64,000 bases of DNA from NCBI GenBank assembly GCA_965278985.1, contig OZ257131.1, positions 2,666,001-2,730,000 on the forward strand, in the 5' to 3' direction. Source of the DNA: CAISIP01 sp965278985 (GTDB lineage Bacteria; Pseudomonadota; Gammaproteobacteria; Burkholderiales; Burkholderiaceae_C). Made by a program: the position numbers and the translations under genes. Of the stretch, positions 24,157-33,288 are shown piece after piece (within the stretch, counting starts at the first letter, position 1; each line of letters opens with the position of its first letter). The notes under the pieces are model-generated. The model did not search any database. It saw only the letters and a list, made by a program, of their open reading frames with translations, and had not been told where the DNA came from.

Positions 24157-25980
24157 ATGGCAAGCAAGAAGAACTCACAGAATCTCCGTATTGGGGGTGC
24201 CAGCGCATTCTGGGGCGACAGCAACCGCGGCGTGGAGCAGCTGGTACGCCACGGCAACGTGGACGTGCTGGTGTTCGACTACCTGGCGGAACTCACGCTG
24301 TCCATCATGGCCAGCGCCAAGTCCAAGAATCCCGAGATGGGGTATGCCACCGACTTCGTGACTGCGCTCACGCCGGTGCTCAAGGACATCCAGCAACGCG
24401 GCACGAAGGTCCTGAGCAATGCGGGCGGCATGAACGCGCAGTCCTGCGCGGCCGCCCTGCGCAAGGCGGCGGACGCCGCCGGCGTGGCGCTGAAGATCGC
24501 CGTCATCGAAGGCGACGACCTGCTGCCCGTGCAGGCGCAGATCCAGGCCGAAGGCGTGCGCGAGATGTTCTCCGGCGCCTCCATGCCCGGCGGCTTCACG
24601 AGCATGAACGCGTACCTCGGCGCGTTCCCCATCGTCGAGGCGCTGCGCCAGGGTGCGGACGTGGTCATCACCGGCCGCTGCGCCGACTCCGCGCTCGCGC
24701 TGGCCGCGCTGGTCCACCACTTCGGCTGGACCGCGCAGGACTACGACCGGCTCTCTGCCGGCAGCCTGGTGGGCCACATCCTCGAATGCACGCTGCAGGT
24801 CACCGGCGGCCTGTACACCGACTGGTGGCGCGTGCCGGGCTGGGACGACATGGGGTACCCGATTGCCGAATGCGAGGCGAGCGGCGAGTTCGTGCTCAGC
24901 AAGCCGCCGGGCACCGGTGGCCTGATCGAGCCGCTGGTGGTGGCCGAGCAGATGCTCTACGAGGTCACGGACCCCGCCAACTACCTGCTGCCCGACGTGG
25001 CCTGCGACTTCACCGGCGTGCAGCTCACGCAGGAAGGCCCGAACCAGGTGCGCGTGCGCGGCGCGCGCGGCCGTGCGCCCACGCCCACCTACAAGGTCAG
25101 CGGCACCTGGCTGGACGGCTACCGCCTGTCCACTACGCTCACCTTCGTGGGGGCCGACGCCATCGCGATGGGCCGGCGCGCCGTGGAGGCGATCCTGACC
25201 CGCGCACGTCGCCTGCTGCGCGAGGCCGGGCATGGTGATTTCGCCGAGGTGAACGTCGAGGTGCTGGGCAGCGAGCAACCCACCTTCGGCGCCCAGGCCC
25301 GCGCCGACGCGCGCGAGGTGGTGGTGCGCCTGTCCGCACGCCACAGCAATGCCAAGGCGCTGGGCATCCTGGCGGTCGAGGTCGCCCCGATGGGCATCGC
25401 CGGCGCGCCCGGCACCACCGGCTTCAGCGGCCGGCCCAAGGTGCAGCCGGTGTTCCGGCTGTTCTCGTTCCTGTGGCCCAAGGCCCGCTTCGCCATCACG
25501 GTGGAGATGGACGGTGCGCACCACACGGTGGCGCTGCCGGAGGGCCCTTCGCGCTACGAAGCTTCCGAGGGCAGCCGGCACGGCAAGACGGCACTGCCCC
25601 AGGGCGAGCGTGTCACGCTGCCGCTGTCGGCCATCGCGGTGGCACGCAGCGGCGACAAGGGCGACCTGGCGCATGTGGCGCTGATCGCGCGCCGCCCGGA
25701 GTTCGCGGACTTGATCGGCGAACAGCTCACGGCCCAGGCTGTGGGTCACTGGTTCGCGCACCTGGCCAAGGGCGAGACCACGCGTTATGACGTGCCCGGC
25801 GTGAACGCCTACAACTACGTGCTACGCGAGGCCCTGGGCGGTGGGGGTGCCGCCTCGCTGCGCAACGACCCGCTGGGCAAGACCTTCGGCCAGGTGCTGC
25901 TGACGCACCCGGTGCAGGTGCCGGTGGAATGGTTGCCGCATGTGTCCAGGGGCTTCGACGGCGTCATCGCAGGCGAATGA
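24157..25980 (+). CDS. AtuA-family protein (acyclic terpene utilisation type)
   Basis: A 607-residue protein of the family named after AtuA of Pseudomonas citronellol/geraniol degradation, whose own reaction is not established. The large N-terminal domain (about 1-450) has IGGASAFWGDSNRGVEQLV and VLSNAGGMNAQSCAAALRKA. The C-terminal AtuA-like domain contains the conserved ARSGDKGD stretch near residues 495-505. It lies 22 nt after the acyl-CoA dehydrogenase, and its stop overlaps the nitroreductase start as ATGA. The characteristic geranyl-CoA carboxylase genes of the terpene pathway are absent, so a terpene substrate should not be assumed. Confidence 0.88.
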   Translation: MASKKNSQNLRIGGASAFWGDSNRGVEQLVRHGNVDVLVFDYLAELTLSIMASAKSKNPEMGYATDFVTALTPVLKDIQQRGTKVLSNAGGMNAQSCAAALRKAADAAGVALKIAVIEGDDLLPVQAQIQAEGVREMFSGASMPGGFTSMNAYLGAFPIVEALRQGADVVITGRCADSALALAALVHHFGWTAQDYDRLSAGSLVGHILECTLQVTGGLYTDWWRVPGWDDMGYPIAECEASGEFVLSKPPGTGGLIEPLVVAEQMLYEVTDPANYLLPDVACDFTGVQLTQEGPNQVRVRGARGRAPTPTYKVSGTWLDGYRLSTTLTFVGADAIAMGRRAVEAILTRARRLLREAGHGDFAEVNVEVLGSEQPTFGAQARADAREVVVRLSARHSNAKALGILAVEVAPMGIAGAPGTTGFSGRPKVQPVFRLFSFLWPKARFAITVEMDGAHHTVALPEGPSRYEASEGSRHGKTALPQGERVTLPLSAIAVARSGDKGDLAHVALIARRPEFADLIGEQLTAQAVGHWFAHLAKGETTRYDVPGVNAYNYVLREALGGGGAASLRNDPLGKTFGQVLLTHPVQVPVEWLPHVSRGFDGVIAGE

Positions 25981-26678
25981 GCGCGCTGTCCATGGCAGGC
26001 AGCCGGCTCAGCGTGACGGAAGCGGTGCTGCAGCGCCAGTCCATACGGGCCTTCCTGCCGCGCGCCGTGGAAGGTGCCGTGGTGCGCGAGATCCTGCAGC
26101 TCGCCCAGAGGGCACCGTCGGGTGGCAACCTGCAGCCCTGGCAGGTCGTCGCCCTGGCCGGCGCGCCGCAGCAGGCGTTGATGGACGAGGTGGCGCGCAA
26201 GCTGGATGCCGGCGAGCGGGAGGCCGCGCAGTACGCGGTCTACCCTCCAGGCCTGTGGGAACCGCTGCGCAGCCGCCGGCAGGAGGCCGGCACGCAGCGC
26301 TACGACGCATTGGGTCTGACGCGCGAACAGAACGGGCAACAGGAACTGGAGCGGCGCAACTACCGCTTCTTCGGTGCGCCCGTGGGCCTGTTCTTCTTCC
26401 TCGACCGGCGCGTCGGGCCACCGCAGTGGTCCGATGTCGGCATGTTCATGCAGACGCTGATGCTGCTGGCGGTGGAACGCGGCCTGGCGACCTGCCCGCA
26501 AGAGGTGTGGTCGAACTGGCCCGAAACCGTGGCGCGCCATTGCGACGCGGCATCCACGCTGCAGCTCTTCGCCGGGATGTCGCTGGGCTATGCGGATACG
26601 TCGTCCCCGATGAACGGCTACCGCACCGGACGTGCAGCGGCGCCGGAGTGGCTGACGCTGAAAGGCCTGGAGGGTTGA
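25977..26678 (+). CDS. Nitroreductase-family FMN oxidoreductase
   Basis: A 233-residue flavoprotein. The N-terminal FMN-contacting block LQRQSIRAFLPRAVEGAVV, then LAQRAPSGGNLQPWQVV, and the middle segment PQWSDVGMFMQTLMLLAVER are standard for the family. The ATG at 25977 overlaps the AtuA stop (ATGA), so it is coupled to that gene. Members reduce nitro groups, quinones or enoates. Here context suggests a role in the same pathway as the dehydrogenase and AtuA-family protein, perhaps on an unsaturated intermediate, but this is inference. Confidence 0.88.
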   Translation: MSALSMAGSRLSVTEAVLQRQSIRAFLPRAVEGAVVREILQLAQRAPSGGNLQPWQVVALAGAPQQALMDEVARKLDAGEREAAQYAVYPPGLWEPLRSRRQEAGTQRYDALGLTREQNGQQELERRNYRFFGAPVGLFFFLDRRVGPPQWSDVGMFMQTLMLLAVERGLATCPQEVWSNWPETVARHCDAASTLQLFAGMSLGYADTSSPMNGYRTGRAAAPEWLTLKGLEG

Positions 26679-26726
26679 ACCTTCCGGCACCGGCCATTGC
26701 CACCCCTCCCCGATGGGCCGCGGGGC

Positions 26727-27722
26727 TCACAGCCGCATGATCGTCTTCCCGAAGTTCTTCCCCTGCAACATCCCGATGAACGCCGGCACCGTCTGCGCGA
26801 TGCCGTCGACGATGTCTTCCTGCACGTGGATGGCGCCCGCGCGGTACCAGCGCCCCATGTCCGCCAGGAATCGCTCCCGCGCGCCGCGGTGGTCCGACAT
26901 GATGAAGCCACGCACCGTGAGGCGCTTGGCCAGCACCTGGAACCAGCCCGGGCCGGCACCGAAGGCGTCGTTGTATTCGGAGATCAGGCCGCACACCGCC
27001 ACCCGGCCGTTCTGGTTCAGCAGCGGCCACACCACATCGCGCACGTGCCCGCCCACGTTGTCGAAGTAGACGTCGACGCCCTGCGGGCAGGCAGTCGCCA
27101 GCGCGGCCTCGAAGCCGTCGGCCCGGTAGTCCACGCAGGCATCGAAGCCCAGCGTCTGCACCACATGCCCACACTTGTCCGCGCCCCCGGCGATGCCAAT
27201 CACGCGGCAGCCGAGCTGGCGGCCGATCTGGCCCACCATCGAGCCCACGGCACCGGAGGCGGCGGAGACCACCAGGGTCTCGCCGGCCACAGGCACGGCG
27301 ACCTCGTGCAGGCCCACCCACGCCGTCTGGCCGGAGGTGCCGAGCGCCCCCAGCCACACGGTGGGCGGCGCCAACTGCGGATCGATGCGCGACACGCCGG
27401 CCCCTTTCGACACCGAATACTCCTGCCAGCCCGCCGCCATGGAGACCACGGGATCACCCACCCGGAAATCCGCGTGCCGAGAGGCCACCACCTCGCCCAC
27501 GGCCTGCGAATAGACGACATCGCCCAACGCCATCGGCGCTGCGTAAGACCTGGCCTCGCCCATGCGCAGGCGCGCTGCGGGCGCCAGGCCCAGGTGGCTG
27601 TGGCGGATCAGGAACTCACCCTCGCCGGGCTCGGGCACCGGCACGCTCTGCAGCGCGAAGTTCTCTGCACGTGGCAACCCCTCGGGGCGGGACACCAGGA
27701 CGATGCGGCGGTGGGTGGACAT
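26727..27722 (-). CDS. NADP-dependent MDR oxidoreductase (prostaglandin/leukotriene reductase-like, CurA/YncB type)
   Basis: A 331-residue medium-chain reductase that should saturate the double bond of enones using NADPH. The nucleotide-binding motif reads SAASGAVGSMVGQIGRQLG; the AASGAVGS form is typical of the PTGR/CurA branch. C-terminal blocks VYFDNVGGHVRDVVWPLLN, VCGLISEYND and MLQGKNFGKTIMRL fit full-length members. The ATG at 27722 has AGGAG 6 nt upstream; a longer frame begins at 27755 without a ribosome site. It is convergent with the nitroreductase and divergent from a CoA-transferase across a gap with GAACTACA repeats. Confidence 0.9.
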   Translation of the reverse strand: MSTHRRIVLVSRPEGLPRAENFALQSVPVPEPGEGEFLIRHSHLGLAPAARLRMGEARSYAAPMALGDVVYSQAVGEVVASRHADFRVGDPVVSMAAGWQEYSVSKGAGVSRIDPQLAPPTVWLGALGTSGQTAWVGLHEVAVPVAGETLVVSAASGAVGSMVGQIGRQLGCRVIGIAGGADKCGHVVQTLGFDACVDYRADGFEAALATACPQGVDVYFDNVGGHVRDVVWPLLNQNGRVAVCGLISEYNDAFGAGPGWFQVLAKRLTVRGFIMSDHRGARERFLADMGRWYRAGAIHVQEDIVDGIAQTVPAFIGMLQGKNFGKTIMRL

Positions 27723-27771
27723 GCGGTCTCCTGAAGAAGAAGATGTACGACACACCTGGGGCCATACATCC

Positions 27772-27800
27772 TATTGAACTACAATTAGAACTACATTGAT
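27772..27800. promoter_or_regulatory. Direct-repeat operator candidate between MDR reductase and CoA-transferase
   Basis: GAACTACA occurs at 27776-27783 and again at 27788-27795, a 12-bp period, in an AT-rich island. ATTG-N5-CAAT dyads overlap the repeats. It sits in the 111-nt gap between divergent genes, so a regulator bound here could control both. The nearby GntR/UTRA gene is a candidate regulator; this is not shown. Confidence 0.4.
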
Positions 27801-27833
27801 CATAACGCTACGACGGCTGTCCCACACCCCACC

Positions 27834-29084
27834 ATGAGCGCTCCCACATCCGCCCCTTCTTCCACGCCTGCCTCGGGCCCGCTCGCCGGCCTGAAGGTGG
27901 TGGACCTCACCGCCGTGCTGATGGGCCCGTCCGCCACGCAGATGCTGGCGGACCTGGGTGCGGACGTGGTCAAGGTGGAGGGGATCGACGGCGACTCCAC
28001 ACGCAAGATCGGCCCCAGCGGCGACAAGAAGATGGGCCCGCTGTACCTGGGACTGAACCGCAACAAGCGCAGCATCGTGCTGGACCTCAAGCGCCCCGAG
28101 GGCCGCGAAGCCTTCCTGCGGCTGGTCGAGAAGGCCGACGTCCTGACCTGCAACGTGCGCCCCAAGGGCATGGAACGCCTGGGCCTCACCTACGCGGAAC
28201 TGTCGAAGAACAACCCGCGCCTGATCTACGTGAGCATGGTCGGCTTCTCGCAACGCGGCCCCTACGCGCGCTCGCCCTCCTACGACGACCTGATCCAGGC
28301 CGCCGTGGGGCTGCCCTGGACGGTGGCCGCGAACTCGGACGGCCAGCCGCGTTATGTGCCTGTCAACATCGCGGACCGCTCGGTGGGCCTGTACGCCTTC
28401 GGCGTGATCACCGCGGCGCTCTACGCCCGCAGCAACACCGGACGGGGCCAGCAGGTCGACGTGCCGATGTTCGAGACCATGGTGCCCTACATGCTGGGCG
28501 ACCACCTCTACGGCCAGAAGTTCATCCCGGCGCAGGGCGACTTCGGTTACCCGCGCATCCTGGCCCGTGAGCGCACACCCTACCGCACCCTGGACAGTTA
28601 TGTGTGCTGCACGATCTACTCCGACCAGCACTGGAAGGCCTTCCTGGAAGTGATCGGCAAGTCGGAGATGTGGCGCAGCGACCCGCGCCTGCAGTCCATG
28701 ACCACGCGCACGGCCCATGCCGAAGCACTCGCCACCTTCACCAAGGACGAACTCGCCAAGAAGACCACCGCCGAATGGCAGGAGCTGCTCAAGGCCGGGG
28801 ACATCCCCGTGTTCCCCATGCACACCATGCAGAGCCTGCTGGAAGACGAACACCTGAAGGAGATCGGCTTCTATTTCGAGGTGGACCACCCCACCATCGG
28901 CAAGATGCGCGAGACCGCCGTGCCCAGCGAATGGCATGGCACGCCACCCACCGGCTACCGCCTGCCGCCGCGCCTGGGCGAGCACAGCGCCGAGGTGCTG
29001 GCCGAGGCAGGGTATTCGGCCGAGGAGATCGAGGCGCTCGCCAAGGCGGGCGTCACGGCCAAGGACCCGCTGGGGCCTGGCTGA
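27834..29084 (+). CDS. CaiB/BaiF-family CoA-transferase
   Basis: A 416-residue class III CoA-transferase that moves CoA between carboxylic acids through an aspartyl-CoA intermediate. The N-terminal LAGLKVVDLTAVLMGPSATQ, then DVVKVEGIDGDSTRKIGP and LNRNKRSIVLDLKRPEGREA are typical. The catalytic Asp is most likely Asp151 in the SPSYDDLIQAAVG segment. The C-terminal GEHSAEVLAEAGYSAEEIEAL closes the family pattern. It probably activates the organic acid taken up by the Bug receptors, but the acid cannot be read from the sequence. It is convergent with the GntR gene. Confidence 0.92.
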   Translation: MSAPTSAPSSTPASGPLAGLKVVDLTAVLMGPSATQMLADLGADVVKVEGIDGDSTRKIGPSGDKKMGPLYLGLNRNKRSIVLDLKRPEGREAFLRLVEKADVLTCNVRPKGMERLGLTYAELSKNNPRLIYVSMVGFSQRGPYARSPSYDDLIQAAVGLPWTVAANSDGQPRYVPVNIADRSVGLYAFGVITAALYARSNTGRGQQVDVPMFETMVPYMLGDHLYGQKFIPAQGDFGYPRILARERTPYRTLDSYVCCTIYSDQHWKAFLEVIGKSEMWRSDPRLQSMTTRTAHAEALATFTKDELAKKTTAEWQELLKAGDIPVFPMHTMQSLLEDEHLKEIGFYFEVDHPTIGKMRETAVPSEWHGTPPTGYRLPPRLGEHSAEVLAEAGYSAEEIEALAKAGVTAKDPLGPG

Positions 29085-29114
29085 TACGGTTGCCGCCGGC
29101 CCGCTCCCGCGTGG

Positions 29115-29870
29115 CTACCGTGCCTTCGGTTTGTCGAGCAGGGCCGTGATGTCGCGCGATATGCGGAAGCGGTCACCGCGGTAAACGACCTTGCCGAAGT
29201 AGGCGACCTTCTCGCCCGGCAGCAGCAGCACGCGGTCCACGCGCGCCACCGGGCTGCCCAGGGGCACGCCCAGCAGCGTGGACTCCTCGTAGGTGGCCGT
29301 GCCCACGGCGATGCTCTCGTGCCCCCCGGCCAGCGCGGGCTTGGCATGGTCGCGCACCAGCGGTGTCAGCATCGCATGCTGCTCCGCGCCCGGGGCGAAA
29401 CGCTTGTAGACCGACAGCTCCACGAAGTTGTCGGCCACGCAGTAGGGCTGTGCGTTGTTGCAGTCCACCTTGCGAATGCGCATGTAGCGGCCGCTGCCGT
29501 GGCCCGGCCCGTCGAAATGCGGCGGCAGGGCCTCCACCTCGTCGATCGACAGGATCTGGATCGAGTAATTCTCGAGATGCCGGTCGATGGAGCCGATGGA
29601 GGAATACAGCGGATTGGCCGCACCGCCCACCGGTTCGTAGGTCACGACCGTGCGCCGCCCGCGCTGGCTGGACAGCAGCCCTTCCTTGACCAGCATCTGC
29701 ACCGCCTGGCGCACCGTCACGCGCGCGAGGGCAAACTCCTCCACCAGCGCGGACAACGTGGGGATTTCCTCGCCGTGCTTCCAGGTGCCGCTGAGGATGC
29801 GATCGCGCAGCACGATGCACACCTGCGCGTACAGCGTGACCGGGCCGGTCTGGAACTGGCCGGCCATCAT
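29115..29870 (-). CDS. GntR-family regulator with UTRA effector domain (HutC subfamily)
   Basis: A 251-residue repressor-type protein. The GntR winged helix (about 12-80) reads LYAQVCIVLRDRILSGTWKH, then TLSALVEEFALARVTVRQAV and LVKEGLLSSQRGRRTVV. The UTRA ligand-binding domain follows (about 95-245), with YMRIRKVDCNNAQPY and GTATYEESTLLGVPLGSPVA. Starts at 29870 (used) or farther upstream to 29966 are possible; neither has a good Shine-Dalgarno. It lies at the end of the CoA-transferase gene and divergent from the HD-GYP gene, so it may regulate the CoA-transferase locus. Confidence 0.88.
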   Translation of the reverse strand: MMAGQFQTGPVTLYAQVCIVLRDRILSGTWKHGEEIPTLSALVEEFALARVTVRQAVQMLVKEGLLSSQRGRRTVVTYEPVGGAANPLYSSIGSIDRHLENYSIQILSIDEVEALPPHFDGPGHGSGRYMRIRKVDCNNAQPYCVADNFVELSVYKRFAPGAEQHAMLTPLVRDHAKPALAGGHESIAVGTATYEESTLLGVPLGSPVARVDRVLLLPGEKVAYFGKVVYRGDRFRISRDITALLDKPKAR

Positions 29871-30165
29871 GGGCGCGTTGACGGGGAAAAGGAATGCATG
29901 GGCGGGAAAGGGGCTGTGGGCATCGGATGCGTCCCGTCTGGCTGCGGGGCCGCGCATTGTCGCCATATCGGCACCGCCGCGATACGCGCGGGCGGCCGCA
30001 CAGGGAAATCATTTGTTTGAGTGATAACGCCAGGTTCGCCAGCGTGCAAATTGCCCGAAAACCGCGGTTCTGTGCCCATTGCTCCGAAATGGCGAGGGCC
30101 CGCCACACAATCGCCGGCTTTGTCGCCCGGTGCCGCACGGTTCCGGCACCCCCTGGAGAAGGACG
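29871..30165. promoter_or_regulatory. Divergent control region of the GntR and HD-GYP genes
   Basis: This stretch of about 295 nt has no convincing gene. It contains one local dyad, ATCATT (30008-30013) facing AGTGAT (30020-30025), in the only AT-rich part of the gap. It could be an operator of the GntR protein or part of the HD-GYP promoter. I see nothing else in it. Confidence 0.35.
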
Positions 30166-33150
30166 ATGGCACGCCGCCCCGCGGTTCGCTTCCAGCACTG
30201 GGTGGCAGGCACCATGCTGCTGCTGGTGCTGTCCCTGACCGGCACCTTCCTGTGGCTGGTGCTGGGCAAGCTGGCACGCCAGAGCGCAGGCGAGGCCGAG
30301 GCCGACTTCGGGCGCATAGCGCAGAGCAGCGCCGCCGAAATCCGGGACATGCTGCAACTGCACCGCCGCTACGTGGAGCAGTTGGCGGCTTTCTCGGAAC
30401 GGCCGGATTTCGCCACGGGTCGGACGGACGAACAGGCACTGGTCCGCAGCCTGCTGGTGAACCCGGCGCTGGAATCCGTGGCAGTCGGCTGGTCCAACGA
30501 CGACCTGCTGCTCATCTCGCAGGTCGACGACGGGCCACATGCCCGATCCGGGCAGCCGGTGCCGGCCGGCACGCGGTACTCGGTGCTGCGCCTCCAGCAG
30601 GATCCCGGTGGCCAGCGCAGCTCCAGCGAGCGCTTCATGGGCACCGACGGCACGCCGCTCGCGCAGCAGGATGCACCGAGCGGTTACCGGCCCAGCCAGC
30701 GCCCCTGGCTGCGCGACACCCTCGCCCGCGGCTCCACCTCCCTCAGCGCACCCCTCGCCTACCCGGGCTATCCGGGCATCCGGCTCACCATCGCCGCGCC
30801 GCTGCACAACGGCCTGGGCGTGGTCACCACCAGCATCAGCCTGGACACTTTCGACGCCGTGCTGGACGCGCTCCACCTCAGCCCGAACGGCCTGGTGGCG
30901 GTGGTGGACGCATCGCAGAACGTGCTGGCGCTGCGGGCCGATGGCGGCCGCTACGGCACCATCGATGCCGCTCCCGGCCGGCTGGTGCGGCTGCGCGACA
31001 CGGGCAGCCTGCTGCTGGCGCAGCTCGCGGCACGGGCGGACTGGCCCCCGGATGGCGCACCGCAACGGACCACGCTGGACCAGCGAGAGTTCCTGCTGGC
31101 CACGCACACCCTCGAGCCCTTGCCAGGAGTGCGCTACCGCGTGCTCGTGCTGGCGCCGATGGCAGACTTCACCGGCACGGTGGACCGCAGCCGGCGCGAA
31201 GCGCTGGCCACAGCCGGGGTGGTGCTTGCCCTTTTGCTACCGCTGGCCTGGTTCGGCACCCGGCGCGTGTCCGCCACGCTGGCCCTGTTGGCGCGACGCT
31301 CCGAACGCATCAGCCAGTTCGACTTCGCGCCGCCGCAGCAGCCCATTAACTCGTTCGTGCACGAGATCCAGGTGCTGGCGCAGGCGCAGGAGGTCACGCG
31401 GGAGTCCATCGCCGAACGCACCCGGGCGCTGGAGCACGCCCGCCAGCGCCTGGCCCACCTGGTGCGCCAGGGCATCGCGCTGAGCCGCGAGCGCGACCGC
31501 CAGAAGCTGCTGCAAGGCGTTGCCGCGGCGGCGCTGGACATCGCGGACTGCCCCGTGGTCCTGCTGCGCCTGCGCGATGCGCAGGACATGCTGCGCACCG
31601 CCGCCAGCATCGGCGACCCTGGCTGGACCCTGGCCGACATCCCGATGCGCGACCCCGCCACCGGCCAGCCCTGGCGCCGCTACATGGCGGCGCAGACGGC
31701 CTGGGCCGGCAAGACCCTGGTGGTGGATGACGTGCAGACCGAGACCGTGGTCGACGTGGGCAACCTGCGGGAGGCGAACAAGCGTCTGCCGGTGCCCATC
31801 CGTTCGGTGCTTTCGGTGCCCCTGAGCACGCCCGAGGGGCGGGTGCTCGGGGTGCTGATGCTGGCCAACGCCCGCGACCCGGTCACGCGCGAAGTGGCCG
31901 CCTTCGACGCCGGGACGGTGGAGCTGGTGGAGGCGCTGGCCTCGCAGGCCGCCGTGGCGCTGGAGAACCAGAACCTGGTCCAGGCCCAGCAGAAGCTGCT
32001 GGACTCGATCATTCGTCTGCTGGCCAACGCCATCGACGCCAAGAGCCCCTACACCGGAGGCCATTGCGAGCGCGTGCCGGAGCTGGCCTTCATGCTGGCC
32101 GAGGAGGCCACCCGCGTGCAGGAAGGGCCACTCGCCGACTTCGGCTTCCGCAATGAAGACGAATGGCGCGAGTTCCGCGTGGGCGCGTGGCTGCACGACT
32201 GCGGCAAGGTCACCACGCCCGAGTACGTGGTGGACAAGGCCACCAAGCTGGAGACCCTCTACAACCGCATCCACGAGGTGCGCACGCGTTTCGAGGTGCT
32301 GCTGCGCGACGCGCGCATCGCGGCGTTGCAGGCCATTCTCGCCGGCACCGACCGCGACACCGCCTGGGCCACCTGCGCGGCGCGCGAGCGGCAGCTGCAG
32401 GAGGACTTTGCCTTCGTGGCCGTTGCCAACCTCGGCAGCGAACACATGGCCTCCGAGGACATCGCCCGCATCCGGGCCATCGCGTCCCAGCCCTGGGAAC
32501 GGCATTTCGACGACCGCCTTGGCCTCTCGCATGCCGAGGCCGAGCGGGTCTCCGGCATTCCTGCGGCCGCACTGCCAGCAAAGGAAACGCTGCTGGCCGA
32601 CAAGCCCGGCCACATCGTGCCGCGCGAGCGCAGCGTGGTGCTGGATGCACGCCACGGCTTCCAGATGAAGGTGCCGAAACACCTCTACCACCAGGGCGAG
32701 CTGCACAACCTGTGCATCGTGCGCGGCACCCTCAACGAGGAAGAGCGCTTCAAGATCAACGAGCACATCATGCACACCATCGTGATGCTGGAGAGCATGC
32801 CCTTCCCTGCGCACCTGCGCCGCGTGCCCGAATACGCCGGCACGCACCACGAGACCCTGCTGGGCACGGGCTACCCGCGCAAGCTCGACGCGAGCCAGTT
32901 GTCGGTGCCCGCGCGCATCATGGCCATCGCCGACATCTTCGAGGCCCTGACCGCCTCCGACCGGCCCTACAAGCGGGCCAAGACGTTGTCGGAGTCCATC
33001 GCCATCCTGCACCGCTTCAAGAAGGACCGCCACATCGACCCGGTGCTCTTCGACCTGTTCCTCAGCTCCGGCGTGTACCGGCGTTATGCAGAGCGCTTCC
33101 TGCAGCCAGCGCAGATCGACGCGGTGGACGTGGCGCAGTACCTGGGGTGA
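30166..33150 (+). CDS. Membrane-bound HD-GYP signalling protein with periplasmic sensor and GAF domain
   Basis: A 994-residue protein. Transmembrane segments at about 13-34 and 346-364 enclose a periplasmic region of about 310 residues, likely a Cache-type sensor. A coiled linker, a GAF domain (about 435-605) and an HD-GYP domain (about 620-970) follow. HD-GYP domains hydrolyse cyclic di-GMP. The metal motif WLHDCGK is at about residue 675, but the following motif HHETLLGTGYP is at about 892, much farther than the usual 60-70 residues, so the domain contains a large insertion. The classic HHERxDGxGYP is partly degenerate, so activity is uncertain. The ribosome site GGAGAAGGACG supports the start. 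Confidence 0.88.
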   Translation: MARRPAVRFQHWVAGTMLLLVLSLTGTFLWLVLGKLARQSAGEAEADFGRIAQSSAAEIRDMLQLHRRYVEQLAAFSERPDFATGRTDEQALVRSLLVNPALESVAVGWSNDDLLLISQVDDGPHARSGQPVPAGTRYSVLRLQQDPGGQRSSSERFMGTDGTPLAQQDAPSGYRPSQRPWLRDTLARGSTSLSAPLAYPGYPGIRLTIAAPLHNGLGVVTTSISLDTFDAVLDALHLSPNGLVAVVDASQNVLALRADGGRYGTIDAAPGRLVRLRDTGSLLLAQLAARADWPPDGAPQRTTLDQREFLLATHTLEPLPGVRYRVLVLAPMADFTGTVDRSRREALATAGVVLALLLPLAWFGTRRVSATLALLARRSERISQFDFAPPQQPINSFVHEIQVLAQAQEVTRESIAERTRALEHARQRLAHLVRQGIALSRERDRQKLLQGVAAAALDIADCPVVLLRLRDAQDMLRTAASIGDPGWTLADIPMRDPATGQPWRRYMAAQTAWAGKTLVVDDVQTETVVDVGNLREANKRLPVPIRSVLSVPLSTPEGRVLGVLMLANARDPVTREVAAFDAGTVELVEALASQAAVALENQNLVQAQQKLLDSIIRLLANAIDAKSPYTGGHCERVPELAFMLAEEATRVQEGPLADFGFRNEDEWREFRVGAWLHDCGKVTTPEYVVDKATKLETLYNRIHEVRTRFEVLLRDARIAALQAILAGTDRDTAWATCAARERQLQEDFAFVAVANLGSEHMASEDIARIRAIASQPWERHFDDRLGLSHAEAERVSGIPAAALPAKETLLADKPGHIVPRERSVVLDARHGFQMKVPKHLYHQGELHNLCIVRGTLNEEERFKINEHIMHTIVMLESMPFPAHLRRVPEYAGTHHETLLGTGYPRKLDASQLSVPARIMAIADIFEALTASDRPYKRAKTLSESIAILHRFKKDRHIDPVLFDLFLSSGVYRRYAERFLQPAQIDAVDVAQYLG

Positions 33151-33288
33151 GCTGGCACCCTCCAGCTCGCACGCGCACATGCGCTTTCACACGCGCATTC
33201 ACACCATGGCCTCCAGCGCGAAGGCAGCGGCATGCGGGATTGCATAATTTCATGCACCACACCCATGCTGACAGACACGCTCCCGCCC

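Noticed and set aside
24157..25980. Terpene (citronellol/geraniol) degradation cluster
   Set aside because: Only the AtuA-family gene points that way; geranyl-CoA carboxylase and the other Atu genes are not in the window.
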